A stretch of DNA of 64,000 nucleotides from Guadua angustifolia (GCA_036346375.1 CM070504.1:5073890-5137889), one strand, 5' to 3'. Shown: positions 13,138 to 24,942, counted from the first letter of the stretch. A program made the numbers and translations. The notes: generated from the letters alone by a model not told the origin.

Positions 13138-13259
13138 CCACCGTTGGATTGACGTGCAATTTAGACTATAGAAACTAAATTCAATTTCGAAACTAATCCC
13201 ACCATTGGATTGATGTGCAATTTGGACTGTAGCAACTAGATTCAATTTCGAAACTAATC
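13138..13259. repeat. 61-bp direct duplication in hAT subterminal region
   Basis: Two consecutive copies, each with TTGGATTGA, GTGCAATTT and CAATTTCGAAACTAATCC, are offset by 61 bp. They lie upstream of the transposase start, inside the element. Confidence 0.85.
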
Positions 13260-13885
13260 CAATAAGAATCAGCTCAATTGGATCTATGGATCTAGAGTTA
13301 TGACCTTCGCAAGTTGATTGTACCAATAGATGACAAAATTGATCAAACTCTAATTATGAGATTAAGCAAAATCTACAAGAAATTAATCAATTAAACTTTT
13401 TAGATCAATCACTTGATACCCAAGAAAAGTTTTGAATGGATCAAATCAAACTTATCATGGTGGAACAATGAATCAATCTAAAAATCAAAATAGATTAGTA
13501 CCAGGCCTGCTCTTTTGTCTCGAACTCTCGATCAATCAACAGCAGCAATACTCTCCTGCTGACGTTAAGAATTATTCGGCAGCAACAAACAATGCACTTG
13601 GCTTGGTATTGTTGTAGCTTCTCCACCTGAGTACGGAGTACAGTTCAAGTCCACGAACAAAGAGGAGAGATCATGTTGACCAGCACGCGAACTTGAAGTT
13701 ACTCTGCATAGCGCCGAAACTTTTCTTCGCTGGACGCTAGTTCGGCCACCGCCGGAGACTTGTGCAGCTCTGATTTTTGCCGTGCACTTCCTCAAACAAG
13801 GCCACAAGGGAAGGGGCTCCAATAATTTGGGGGCTCAGGGCGACCGCCCCGCCTGCCCTGCCCCAGGGCCAGGCCTGTGTATACT

Positions 13886-14389
13886 AACTATATTACATCC
13901 TGAAAGTTTCCTGATCGGGAAGACCCTCTAAAGACATTTTCTTTTGCAAAAAAACCCTCATGTTTCTCGTAATCGCGATCATATCCTAGTAATGAGAGCC
14001 ATTAGTTTTGCAGGTGGCTACCGATCTGGCCGTCCACGCGTCTCTGAACCTAGGCCCTTCTGTCGTGACAGAATTATACTGATAGTGCGACTAGCTTGCA
14101 TCCTTGAGCAGGATATATGTGGCATAGTTGGTACATTTAGGCCCCGGTTGGAAAATAGGAATTTCATAGGCTATAATTTATGTGCAAATTATATTGTTTG
14201 CTATGAAATTACTACGTTCGAAACATATGCTTAACTGGAAATATCAAAGCCTTTAATGAGGTAAAAATCAATCTACTACTGCAACGGCAAATAGGAAAAC
14301 ATACTATCTTACATAAAGTTCTAAGCAAAAAAGATTGAGGAGAACCATTATCATAGATGTTTAATTGTGGGTATGCTTTTGTTAATTAG
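13886..14389. other. Intergenic, nothing recognised
   Basis: AT-rich sequence with only short frames. TAGGCCCCGGTTGG near 14140 resembles one end of a MITE, but no opposite end was found. Confidence 0.3.
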
Positions 14390-16260
14390 TGCCAGGCTCG
14401 ACCAAACTCGACTAGAGCTGTGGCTCGACTCAACTCATTTAGGAAACGAGCCGAAAGTCATGCTCGGCTTGAAAGGAGGCTCAAGCCGGTTCCTGGGGCT
14501 TGCGAGATGAACTTGTTTCATTGGCTATGTGGCTATGGTTATATAACAGAGAAACAACTAATGGCCATGTAATGCATCTAAAAGAGTATTATGTACAATG
14601 TATAAGCTAGCCTATTCCAATACACAATCTATCCATCAGATAAAAACAAATGCTATCAAAATTTTCTTTATAAAGTTGACTGAAAAACAATGAAACATTA
14701 GGAAAACCATTGTCCACTGATAGATGCATCACAAATGGTTTGTGACATCAAAAGTTCATCTATAAGCAAGCAAAAGAGGATAATAGGAAATGAGTTAACC
14801 ATAGTAAGGCCACATCTATAAATAATTTGATGATCATACACTAATGGTCTGTTGTATCTTTCTCATCAAATAAGCCAAAAAATATTTCTTATGCATCATG
14901 GTTTCTCTAGTACATCGTTTATTTTTTTATATATGAGAACTAGTGAGTCCACTAGCGTAATTAAAGGACTTGAATTTCTCGTGTACTCTGCATAGTGGTG
15001 ATGCAGGTACTGGTAAAAAAATAATGATCTATTTTTACATAGCATATGTGTATTATGTTCCAGTTTTGCAACTGAGAAGTCGTTGCTTGTTATTTTTCTC
15101 ATTTTACTTCTTGTCATGACTATGGAAAGAATGTAGCATTTGATGTATCAGTTGGAAAACATCACTCTAATTGGTTTTATCACTTTTCAGTTGTGTCATG
15201 TTAGGCCCTTAATTTCCAATTGAACAATAAAATTAGTTTATTGATGTGCGGCTCTAGGGAACAAAACAGTTCACCTTGCCCCTCTCATGAATGGAGAGTG
15301 AAAATTGGAAACTCATCGAGGCTGTTGGAGTCATCCTCTGTTGGGCGAGGTCAGGAGGCGGCTGAGAGTTAAGGAGGTGTTGCTTGGTTGCACAGCCGCT
15401 TGCTAGTGCCGAGGTGGAGGCGGCTGCCCTGACGTCAACAATGAGCTTCTTACTTCGGCATGCTTGAGACTCCTTGCTCTATTGGCCCTCCATACAGTGG
15501 ACTGCGAGGTGAGACAGAGGCGGATAGCGAGAGATGGTAGCCTAAACATCGACCATGCAATGGATGCCGACGAGACCTCGAGGCGGACAGCGGAGTTAGC
15601 GGTAAACAGGGGAAGGCCTGATAGAAGGCGCTTGGGCTTACAAGCAGACGGTGGACAGGATGGTGGATGGCAATGCGGTAGCTCCTAGACTCTGGTGACG
15701 CTGGCTCCCCCTCAAGAAATGCCTCCTTGACTCTTTCAAACTATCTCTAGGGTTAAGAGATGATGGGCTGGGCTGGGTGTGGACCTAAGGCCTCAATGCT
15801 CCACTAGGTTGGCTAGCTAGGCCTAACAAGCACATGAGCACCTTGGGCTCGGCTCATTAATTAAGGTAACAACCTAGGATGAGGCTCAGCTCGGTATGTA
15901 CACACCAGAAATCTAATTAAGGCCTTGTTTGGGAGAAATTTAAGCCAGCTTCCGGCCTTTAGCTTCTAAAAAGTCAATAAGCCCTCCTAAACAGTTCTGC
16001 TTTTTACCGTCTTTTAGCATAAGTTAGAAGCCATATAGCTTGGAAAAGCCAAAAGATCGGTTGGATCTATTTTTATAGTTTATTGCTAAGAGAAATTAGC
16101 TATTTATCAAACGGTCTCTTATTAAAAGCTGCAGCTTCTTTTCAATCTAAAAACTAAAAACATCTTTTCAAAAAAGTTGTAGCTCTCCTAAATAGGCCCT
16201 AAGCTAAGCTAGCTCAAGCCTGCTACGAGCTGAACTGGCTCACGAGTCTCAAACTTTTTT
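14390..16260. other. Degenerate element with CTCGA/GAGCT-rich ends
   Basis: Both ends of this block are crowded with GGCTCGA, CTCGACT and GAGCTG-type words (14390-14510 and 15760-15900 plus 16200-16255), a pattern seen in the subterminal regions of some grass DNA transposons. The middle is AT-rich with a GC-rich patch at 15300-15720. No transposase is visible and the TIRs are too decayed to define. A MITE is inserted at 15921-16199. Confidence 0.35.
15921..16199. mobile_element. Tourist-like MITE (PIF/Harbinger), TSD TAA
   Basis: The left end is GGCCTTGTTTGGGAG and the right end, on the other strand, is GGGCCTATTTAGGAG. The triplet TAA flanks both sides (15918-15920, 16200-16202). It is 279 bp with no coding capacity. 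These features fit Tourist MITEs. Confidence 0.8.
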
Positions 16261-16414
16261 TTCTACCCTGAGCTATGGGTATGCCTTGGTTTAGTAAGTT
16301 ACAATGCATAAGACATGCTATAGGTGGAGAAAACTGCCATGGTAGGGCAAATGAATCTAAACCATCTCATGAAGTCATGCAATAGACAAGCTAAGCTAGC
16401 TCACTTCATTTTAA

Positions 16415-16657
16415 GACTATCTCCAGCAATTTCCCTTCATTCCCTTCTCTTCCCTTCCCATATTCATTCTCTTTATCCCTATCATCTTCAGCAGCATCCC
16501 CTCGAAGGGTTTTGTATAGGGATTAGAGAGAGAATCCTTTTCTGAAGAGATTCTCACTCCAAATCTCTTCCGAAGGAAACCGTGAAGGGAATTCGTTGGA
16601 GTGTTTGGGATCTGTCTGCGAAGGGATTTGAAGGTCAAGGATGTCACCGAGATAGTC
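16415..16657. mobile_element. PIF-like MITE with GACTATCTCC ends, TSD TAA
   Basis: The left end is GACTATCTCCAGCAATTTCC and the right end, reverse-complemented, is GACTATCTCGGTGACATCC. TAA flanks it at 16412-16414 and 16658-16660. The 243-bp interior repeats CTTCCC and GAAGGG words. The ends match those of the gene-capturing element at 43183-45694, so this is a short relative of it. Confidence 0.75.
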
Positions 16658-16840
16658 TAATCTGATGATGATAATGCAGACCAAGGCCACCGACCGTGCA
16701 AGATTGCTTTGTTAACTAGAATCGATGTCGGCATGGGAATCCTGTTACAATGTATAGCTCGACCTACCCACTCGCAAAAATCAAAAAGAGAATTTTGACT
16801 TGGAAAGGAATTAAGATTAAGTTGATATGTACATGGAAAC

Positions 16841-16860
16841 TATATATATATATATATATA
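16841..16860. repeat. (TA)n microsatellite
   Basis: Ten TA units lie immediately left of a fold-back element whose outer end begins GGAAAATGG. Confidence 0.9.
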
Positions 16861-16881
16861 GGAAAATGGTTCTATACTCTT

Positions 16882-17211
16882 GGGAGTACGTACTCCCACC
16901 TCTAGTATACCGTTTAAATAATATTATTATACCTCTTTATCTTTTTGAGTATATTCTAGTACTGGTTATAAGATACTCCAAAGTGAATTTCACGAAAAAT
17001 TTCATCAAAGTCCACCATTTATAGTATAATTTGTTTATATATTCCTTTTACATATGTAAAATGGTATATAGAAAAAAATAAATGGCTACGATGAAGTTTT
17101 TTCAACCATGTCGCATTGGAGTATCTTAGAATTATTATTGAAGTATATCGAAAGTGATAAAGAAGTATAACACTTTCATTTAGGTGGTATATTGAATGTG
17201 GGAGTATGTAC
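16882..17211. mobile_element. Fold-back element with long imperfect inverted arms
   Basis: The arm from 16885 to about 17020 (GTACGTACTCCCACC onward) matches the reverse complement of about 17085-17211 (GTACATACTCCCAC onward) along more than 100 bases with many mismatches. No coding capacity is seen. The family was not identified; arms of this length suggest a Mutator-like MITE or similar. Confidence 0.65.
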
Positions 17212-17235
17212 GTATATATATAGTATATATAAAGG

Positions 17236-17236
<1 letters not shown>

Positions 17237-17279
<43 letters not shown>
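17237..17279. repeat. (TA)n microsatellite
   Basis: An uninterrupted TA run of about 43 bases lies between two fold-back elements. Frames reading Ile-Tyr repeats here are artefacts of this run. Confidence 0.95.
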
Positions 17280-17281
<2 letters not shown>

Positions 17282-17349
17282 ATTCAAAAGAGTTGTTATG
17301 TATGTATGCATGCAATTTTGATAAAATCAATGAACAGAAGATGTAGAGT

Positions 17350-17695
17350 GCATACTCACGAGAGCTTTTATTGAAATCCGTGATAAAAATGTTCGATCAG
17401 AACCGTTCATCTTCTTCATCTTGTTGAAATGTAGCTATAGACAAAATTTTGTATTTTTTTGAATTTTTTTACAATTTTTTTTGCATTTTCTAAAATAAGG
17501 CTTTTTGGATGGTCCAAAACTAATTAGATCGCTGATTTTAGAAAATACAAAACAAATAGTAAAAAAATTCAAAAAAATACGAAATTTTTTCTATTGCTAC
17601 ATTTCAACAAGATGAAGAAGATGAACGGTTCAGATCGAATATTTTTGTCACGGATTTCGCAAAAGCTGCTCTCGAGAGCCCATTATATTTTTCCT
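17350..17695. mobile_element. Fold-back element with about 75-bp near-perfect arms
   Basis: The left arm contains GAAATCCGTGAT, then AACCGTTCATCTTCTTCATC and TTGTTGAAATGTAGC. The right arm is its reverse complement (GCTACATTTCAACAAGATG and onward to CACGGATTTCGC). The outer parts carry CGAGAGC motifs. The interior is AT-rich. No target duplication could be fixed. Confidence 0.75.
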
Positions 17696-18740
17696 ATATA
17701 TATATATTCAAACGCCTAATGCTTCGAACCCAGTGAAGTAGTATTGGTAGTAGCGTTCATTCATGCATGTGTCCGCTGTCCGCATTTATGTCCCCTACAT
17801 TCTCTAGGTTTTGTGCGCGGCTTACAATGCATATGATTCCGTTTCATTATGCCAGCATGGCGCCGATGACCAGGCAGAGATAGGTTTTTACGGCTGTGAG
17901 TTTTTTTTAGTCCTCTACGGCTGCGAGTCCAAGACTTGGTTCTTGTATGGACAGGAGCACGAGCACTCGTCAGACGCAACTCAAGGAGCCACCTTTGCAA
18001 AGAATCTAGCCCAGCGTGACAAACAGTGTCCCCCACAGAATTGTTCTGCCAGGTCTGCCCGTGCCGTACGCGGAGCACTTCCGAGCTGAGCCACAAACGC
18101 TATAGCTCTCGTAACCTGACCAGCCAGTGGTCACGTTAGCAGCCGTGCCCCTCTGCGCCGCGGAGTCGCGTCGTGTCTGCCGCGTGCGCTCGGTTCCAGG
18201 CCCGCACCATGCGCCAGATGACCCCCCGACCCCGAGCCGCCTGCGCCGACGCGGATGCGATTCCCACGGCCGCCCCAGATGCCCAGACGCCGTACGCGCG
18301 CCAGATTGCGATTTCGCGACGCCGTGCTATACTAGCGGCGCGGTGGGGGAAGGCTGAGCTCGGCGAATCGTTTCGTTCGGACGGCACCGTACGTACGACG
18401 CGGCTGCCCGCCCGGCATGCCGCACATGCGCCCGGCCCGCGCGCGTACGCCGCGAATTCCACTTTTCCGCCTCGTGGTTTCCTGCCCGTGGGTTGTTGTT
18501 GTACGTGCGCCGCTGCCAGTGCATCCGCCGCTGCCGGTGCGGTGCCAAACTAGAAGGCGTAGTCCGTATCGTGCCCGCGTGCGCCGTCCGATCGTCTTTG
18601 TGGACGGCCCCTTGCAGACCACGTCGGGTTTCTGGAATTAATGCTCAAGATTCCTAGCAAGTGCAGGATGATAGACGATGGAAGACAGGAAGAGCAACAA
18701 AGCATAGGGGGGAAGTTGGGTGCCGTTGCTTCGCAAATGT
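17696..18740. other. GC-rich island (18060-18640) without a recognisable gene
   Basis: From about 18060 the sequence turns strongly GC- and CpG-rich with overlapping open frames on both strands, up to 126 codons. None shows a family motif, and composition alone explains the lack of stops. It may be a captured or degenerate 5' gene end or promoter. Confidence 0.4.
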
Positions 18741-18745
18741 AACGG

Positions 18746-18935
18746 ACTGTTTGATAACGCTCTAGATTTTAACTTCACTAAAAATTTAAAATTTGTAGAT
18801 TAAAGTAGATTAAATTTATATTTTTAGTCTAAAATGTAAACAAGATGATCTATCTAAACACTTTTAATATACTCATAACTTTAACTCTATAGATCTACTA
18901 AAACTAGAAATCTCAAGCTCCGTTAAACACATCTT
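18746..18935. mobile_element. Degenerate Tourist-like MITE
   Basis: The left end GGACTGTTTGATAACGCTC pairs with the reverse complement of the right end (GATGTGTTTAACGGAGCTTG). The interior resembles the MITE at 38379-38608 (GTTTGATA/GTTTGGTA ends, AGATCTA and GAGCT words). The flanking triplets TAA and TTA do not match exactly. Confidence 0.5.
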
Positions 18936-19318
18936 AGATACGTAACATGGGGGACCTGAGCATCTGGCGGGGACAGGAAGTGAAGTGAAGCGACGTTCGA
19001 TGCGATTCTACATCTCTACTGCTGTTGCTACCACGCAGAGCGTACGCAGCTACAATTTCCCAGCACGCACTGACAGCGTCAAATTATTCGGGCCATCCGA
19101 ATCATGTGGCCACGGAATAATTAACGCAATCATGTTTCGCGGCGTAGCACCTGCGCGCATTTTGTAAGCAAGAATAATCCGCCCGTGTGTGTGGTTATTC
19201 TCGCTATGGTCTACGGAGGCTAATTGATGGACTGATAGACCCCATCGAACACATTGGCCCGGTGCAACTTAAAAGAATGAAAAAAAGAACCTCACGTGGA
19301 GCTGGTTCAATTTTACGT

Positions 19319-19604
19319 GGGCTCTATTTATTTAGATTTATTTTTTTTAACTTATAGTTTAAAATTAGTTTTTGAGTTTAAATAGTTTAAAAGTAATCGG
19401 TTTTTATATGTGATAAATGTAGGTAATTTTATCCTAACTTCAATAATATTACTCTAAAGTAAGCTAAAAAAGTATCTTCCCTGTGAGTTTTGGCTTTTAA
19501 TTATATAGAAACTTATGGTTTTTTAAAATTTTTAGATAAAAAATCATCTATTTGTTTAGAATTTAGTTTTCTGGCTCATGAAAAAGACAGCCCAAACAGA
19601 GCCA
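19319..19604. mobile_element. Possible MITE with GGCTCTRTTT ends
   Basis: GGCTCTATTTATTTAG on the left mirrors GGCTCTGTTTGGGCTG read from the right end. The interior is very AT-rich. No target duplication is visible. Confidence 0.35.
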
Positions 19605-21040
19605 TAGTTTTGTTTCTACTGCAGGCTCCGTGCCACTAACTGAGCGGCATTTCGTGACGTGTGCCACGAAGTGTCTGAACCATGCATTGCGAATACTCGA
19701 ACATGATGCTTCGGCCTATCCTCCGGTTAAGACAAGTTAGGCATACATGGTGAACATGGCAGTACACGCTTGAGCCCCTAATCAATTTGGCCGGTGAATT
19801 TTGCATTGGTTCATAAGTTCAGTCTGATCCAAACCTGTTAGGCGCGACAAGTTACCGTACTAATCATCAGGTTACCTGCAAGCACAAATTAAAGGATTGA
19901 CAAAATTTTACTAACCACGCACGAAAACATTTACCATGCCCAACTTTTAGTCGAAAAGTTGCGGTGCATGCATCTCTGAATGCCCTGTTGATCTAAAAAG
20001 TTGCGGTGCATCGTGCAATTAATGATCCCACATGACACAGCACTTCATAGTAGTTAGTAAGTGCTAATTAACCAAGTAAGTGGGATTTACCCTTGTCGTT
20101 AATTCTTCATGTTTGGTGCGCCATTGTGCATTTGTGCTGTGCAACGTTTTGTGTTACTGCATATATTATCCCATTATTGGCCACCTGACACTTACCACCT
20201 AACTTCTGGAATAGACAAAATTAGGTTCGAAGCTTGTTGTGTCCCTATTTTTAAAGTATGAAATGCATGAACAAAAGCATAAAATAAACGCTAAAAAGAT
20301 ATGTTTGGGCCTCTCTTAAAAAATGTCACGGGCCCATAGTGTGTTGTTGAGGGCGCCACGCCTATGGTGCCAAAGCAAGGAGTGCAGGACACAATCCATC
20401 GTGGCCCAGCTCTATAAAAACGAAACGGCCTTTTTGGGCAGATAGAAAACGGCATCAGGTCTGGGCAGAACATTATGCACTCTACAGACAGATGGACATA
20501 GTAACGTTAAGTGATTGATTACACTACGGTCGATTAATTAAGTTTTAACAGATGATTATACGGTCTTATTAATATATTCATTTAATTAGAAATATTTTAG
20601 TTACCCAAAGCTATTATAAATTATCACTATACAATATATGTTTTATATTTTATTGTTTATACTTATCCAAAAGATAGGTACTATGAACACTATAACATAA
20701 TATTATAAACTAATTTATCAAACTTGTTAAATAAAAATAAGCTATTTTCGTGATTAAATAGAAAATAGGATGATTAATAAGAACACGGTCGATTAATCTA
20801 TTATGCGGTTATCCTTATTCTCATGTGTTGCTCCTCTTCGTCTTCTTCTTTGAGACGGTGTGCTGCTCTTCTTAACTGTGTTGCAATGGTACGCGATATT
20901 ATTAATCAGCAGCAACCACCACGTAGAATTCATATCTAATACTGCACATTATTGATTGTGGCAACGTTGAAGGACCCAAAATCCACATGACTACACACTT
21001 AAAGGAAGACTTCAACTACACCCCAGTGGCGGTTGGGAAA
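19605..21040. other. Intergenic, no gene seen
   Basis: AT-rich sequence without a supported gene or a closed element. AAGTTGCGGTGCAT occurs twice (about 19957 and 19998), and ACGGTCGATTAAT recurs at about 20526 and 20786. Confidence 0.3.
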
Positions 21041-21429
21041 ACCGGAAGTCCCGGAATTAGGTCAAGTCCATACACAGGAAAGCCCCAAAGATTATATGGA
21101 AAAAACACTGTTTTATTCGATGTTTATCAGGGGTCACAAAATTGTCTTTCTGATTTTCGCTCGATGTTTATGTTTTCGGTAAAAATCGATCGAAAATTGG
21201 AAGAAACTGAAGAAGTTTAAATTCAAAAATTTCAACTTGGTGGTCAAGCAATGGTGAAAAAATATAAAAAAAACCAAGAGATTTTACTGATTTTTGAGTA
21301 ATTTTCACCAATTTTTCACCAGTTTTATTCGATTTTGGGCACACTTAAGGAAATTTGAAAAAAACTAAAAAAAATTGAAAAAAAATTAATCTATAAAACA
21401 AAAACAACTCGAAGAAATTTCAATAATTT

Positions 21430-21910
21430 TTAAATTCATTTAGTGCTTCAGGAAAATCAAAAACGGCAATTAATGGAAAGGAACAAAGACACTGCCAGAT
21501 TTTTTATAAAAAATTACAAGCTTGATCATAATCTTAAATTTTCATGGAACCATAAAGAGTGCCTAGAGATCATATATTATAATTTTTAGAAATATTAGAC
21601 TTCATTTAGTGCCCTTAGAAAATAAAAGACAACAGCACTACCAGAATTTTTTAAAAAATAGGTATGATCATCATATGAAAATTTTACAATATCACTATCA
21701 TTGCATTTGGACCTCACATAAAATTTTTAAAAAATATTATACTTCATTTAGAACCCCTAGAAAATAAAAAAACAAAACAATATATACAAAACAGTAGCAT
21801 TGTCGGATTTTTTTTAAAACACACACATTCAATAATCATCTAAAAATTTTACAGAATCATTATCATTGCCTCAGGACCTCATACAAAAATTTCAAAAAAT
21901 AAACACTTTT
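21430..21910. repeat. AT-rich imperfect tandem repeat, period about 140-165 bp
   Basis: The words TTCATTTAG, AGAAAATAAAA, CATTATCATTGC and GGACCTCA recur in the same order. Starts of TTCATTTAG lie near 21435, 21601 and 21743. The copies are diverged. The source family was not identified. Confidence 0.5.
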
Positions 21911-22067
21911 TATAATTTTATTTAATTTTTTTGAATTTACATTTGAATTCCACCGATATAGCGAGTGGTTTTAGCAATCGAACCGGCTTGATAGCTCGAT
22001 TTTCGCTGATTCTGTGAACCCTGATGTAAACTATACGAATGATGGCATTCACAAAGTATATGAAGTA

Positions 22068-23848
22068 CTAGGAAATTTTTCGCGGCGTAATGGCCCGGTT
22101 TTTCGTAGATTTTTTTTTCAATAGTGTTTTATTTTTTTAATCGTCGAAATAATGAGCGAAACGGCTGAAAGAACACAAAATTTTTCGCGGCGTAACACGA
22201 CGTGTGTGCCGTTTTTTCGTAGAAAAATTTCTTTTTCTTTTCGGTGGTGATTTATTTTTTAAATCGTCGAAATAATGAGTGAAACGGGGAAAAAATAGAG
22301 AGATAGAGTTGTAGAAATATCTCTTTCGACGAATTATTTGAAAAATATTGGAGACCGAGCTGGAAAACCGCGGTGGGAAAAAGTCTAGAGGGAAAAGAGC
22401 GAAAAACTATTAGAGATGACAACATTTTTTTGTCGAGTCTAACACTCTACGCGTTCGTCGAGTAATAATACATGTTTAAAAAAATCTCAGAGACTCGTGG
22501 CGTATGCTCGTGTCGTTTTTTCGTAGAAAAATTTTCTTTTTTTCCCAACGGTGTTTTATTTTTTAAATCGTCGAAATAATGAGCGAAACGGCTGAAAGGA
22601 TACAAAATTTTTCGCGGCGTAACACGCCACGCGTGTCGTTTTCCCGTAGAAAAAATTACATTTTTTTTTCGGTAGCGTTTTATTTTTTAAATCGTTGAAA
22701 TAATGAGCAAAACAGGGGAAAAAATAGAGAGATAGAGTTGTAGAAATATCTCTTTCGACGAATTATTTGGAAAATATTGGAGACCGAGGTGGAAAACCGC
22801 GGCGGGGAAAAAGTCTAGATGGAAAAGTTTGAAAAAGTATTAGAAATGACAACATTCTTTTGTCGAGTCTAACACTCTATGCGTTCACCGAGTAATAATA
22901 CATGAGCTGGAAAACCGCGGTACAAAAAAAGTCTAGAGGGAAAAGGGCGAAAAACTATTAGAGATGACGATATTCTTTTGTCGAGTCTAACACTCTACGC
23001 TTTCGCCGAGTAATAATACATGTTTAAAAAAATCTCAGAGACTCGCGGCGTATGCGCATGCCGTTTTTTCATAGAAATTTTTTTTTTCTCGACGGTGTTT
23101 TATTTTTTAAATCGTCGAAATAATGAGTAAAACGGCTGAAAGGATACAAAATTTTTCGCGGCGTAACACGCCACGTGTGTCGTTTTCCTGTAGAAAAAAT
23201 TGCATTTTTTTCCGGCGGCGTTTTATTTTTTAAATCGTCGAAATAATGAGCGAAACGGGGAAAAAATAGAGAGATAGAGTTGTATAAATATCTCTCTCGA
23301 TGAATTATTTGGAAAATATTAGAGACCGAGGTGAGGAAAAAGTCTAGAGGGAAAAGGTTGAAAAAGTATTAGAAATGACAACATTCTTTTGTCGAGTCTA
23401 ACACTCTACGCGTTCACCGAGTAATAATACAGGATTTAAAAAATATCAGAGATCGAGATGGAAAATCGAGATGGGAAAAAAGTCTACACTCATATTTCTG
23501 TTGACGAAAACATTTTTTCCCGGGAAAAACGGAGAAAGGACCTAGACGTAAGGAGTAAGGACCTGATTGTTATGTTTTTGGACCTGTCCGCTATCCTGAA
23601 AAATTAGAAAGGGCTTGTTCGCGATTTGAATTTAACGGAAGTTTTTTCCCGTAAAATAGCGAACGAGGGACCCAAACGCGATAAAGGGGAAAAAAACTTC
23701 CCCTCACAAAAAATCGCAAAGGACTTATTCGTAATCTACAGGGACATATCCGTAATTTCAAGAAATACAGGGGGTTCGCAAAATCGCCAAGGAGGACACG
23801 TGGGGGTGTTCTTCTCCCGGGAACTTTTCCAACTATAGTAGGGTGTTA
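22068..23848 (-). mobile_element. Non-autonomous Helitron-like element, copy 1
   Basis: Read on the minus strand it ends with TTACGCCGCG, an A/T-rich spacer and CTAG followed by T, the expected 3' terminus of a Helitron; the partner arm of the terminal hairpin is damaged here. The 5' boundary near 23848 (ACCCTACTATAG on the minus strand) is set by where similarity to copy 2 (39989-41234) begins. The interior is a tandem array: GAGTAATAATACA recurs near 22461, 22891, 23009 and 23419, giving units of about 410-430 bp plus a 118-bp partial one. There is no coding capacity. Confidence 0.65.
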
Positions 23849-24039
23849 TATATAAATTACTGTAGTATACAGATATTGTCCCACGTTGACACATCCCTTG
23901 CTTCGCTAGCTTGGGGATTTTACGTTAACTAGACAGAATTACGCACTACGCTGCGTTACACACAACGACACAACGTGTAAAACCTGAGAAATTTGGTTGT
24001 ATTTTCAGTTTTCGTATTTTTTTTAAAAAAATCGGTCGC

Positions 24040-24430
24040 TAGGACCCGTCGACGAATCTATAGGCTACTATAAACTTTCGACGAATCTGTGTTTGTTTTT
24101 AGAAAATCACGGTTAGGACCCGTCGGCAAATCTAGAGGCTGTTATAAACCTTCGACAAATCTGTGTTTTTCTTATAAAACCGCGTGGAGGGACCTAAACA
24201 TAATTTCGATATTTATTGGGTCTATTTTACTAAAAAACCACCAAAAGGATCTAAACACGATTTCCAATTTTTAGGACCTGTCGGCAAATCTATGGGTTGC
24301 TATAAACTCTCGACGAATTTGTATTTTTTTAAAATCGTGTGAAGAGAGCTAAACGTAATTTTAATATTTTTTGAATCTATTTTTACTAAAAAATTGTCGA
24401 AAGAATCTAAATGTGATTTCTAATTTTTTT
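24040..24430. repeat. Tandem repeat, period about 158 bp
   Basis: TAGGACC(C/T)GTCG starts at 24040, 24114 and 24272. Each is followed by AATCTATAGG- or AATCTAGAGG-like words, TATAAAC and TCGACGAAT or TCGACAAAT. The last two copies are full-length and the first is partial. The family is not identified. Confidence 0.6.
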
Positions 24431-24650
24431 TTTTGAGGAACTCTCCGCGAGTGCCGTGGGCTGGCTGAGTAACCGGGGATTCATGTGTGACACATACCAT
24501 GCCTGATGCATGACGCATGTGGCAGGTAGGACCGAAAGTGGTCAGCCCCAAGATAAACCCAACCACAGCGCGGGGCGCCGTCCAATTGATGCTTTTGGTG
24601 TCTTTCGATCAGAGCTTTCATTGTCTTTGGTGTGGCGGGGGAGTATTTTA

Positions 24651-24942
24651 GGGCAAATACGATAATAAAGTTAGCTACTTACTTTATTTCCTAGGTATGT
24701 CATCTAAAATAAGTACAAAAATCAGTTTATAGAATAACTATCTCTAAAATTTAGCTCTGGATATTGTGCATTATTTATCTCTTCTCTCTTATACATAACT
24801 AATCTACTTATGCTTCCATACAATACTTACTACTAAATAAGAGTCAGCTGTCTCCTCTCTCTACTTTTCTCACTCTTTCACATAGGATAAAACTGACGTA
24901 GACGTGTTAAGAGTAAGCTAAAGTACCTTATTATACATGCTC
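24651..24942. mobile_element. Possible MITE with GGGCAAATAC / GAGCATGTAT ends
   Basis: The left end GGGCAAATACGATAATAAAG pairs with the right end read in reverse (GAGCATGTATAATAAGG), both continuing into TTAGCT-type words. The interior is AT-rich and has no frame. The flanking bases TTA and TTG do not quite match. Confidence 0.5.

Larger units (their letters stand above)
11395..13877 (-). mobile_element. hAT transposon with perfect 8-bp target duplication
   Basis: The left end starts CAGGGCCAGTCCTGAG. The right end, read on the other strand, starts CAGGCCTGGCCCTGG. Both match the CAGGGCC-type hAT ends of grasses. The bases TGTATACT flank it exactly at 11387-11394 and 13878-13885, an 8-bp duplication as expected for hAT. 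The element is 2483 bp and contains a decayed, internally deleted transposase gene on the minus strand, so it is probably non-autonomous. The right end carries a GC-rich subterminal region (about 13835-13870). Confidence 0.92.

Noticed and set aside
14369..16284. GGGTATGC at 14369-14376 and 16277-16284 as an 8-bp target duplication
   Set aside because: The bases next to it do not form matching TIRs, and an 8-base match is not rare over the range searched.
17192..17374. Ile-Tyr repeat frames (also at 55526-55744)
   Set aside because: Produced by TA microsatellites.
18136..18622. Overlapping open frames of up to 126 codons on both strands
   Set aside because: GC-rich composition explains the absence of stops; no family motif, no splice pattern and frames conflict with each other.
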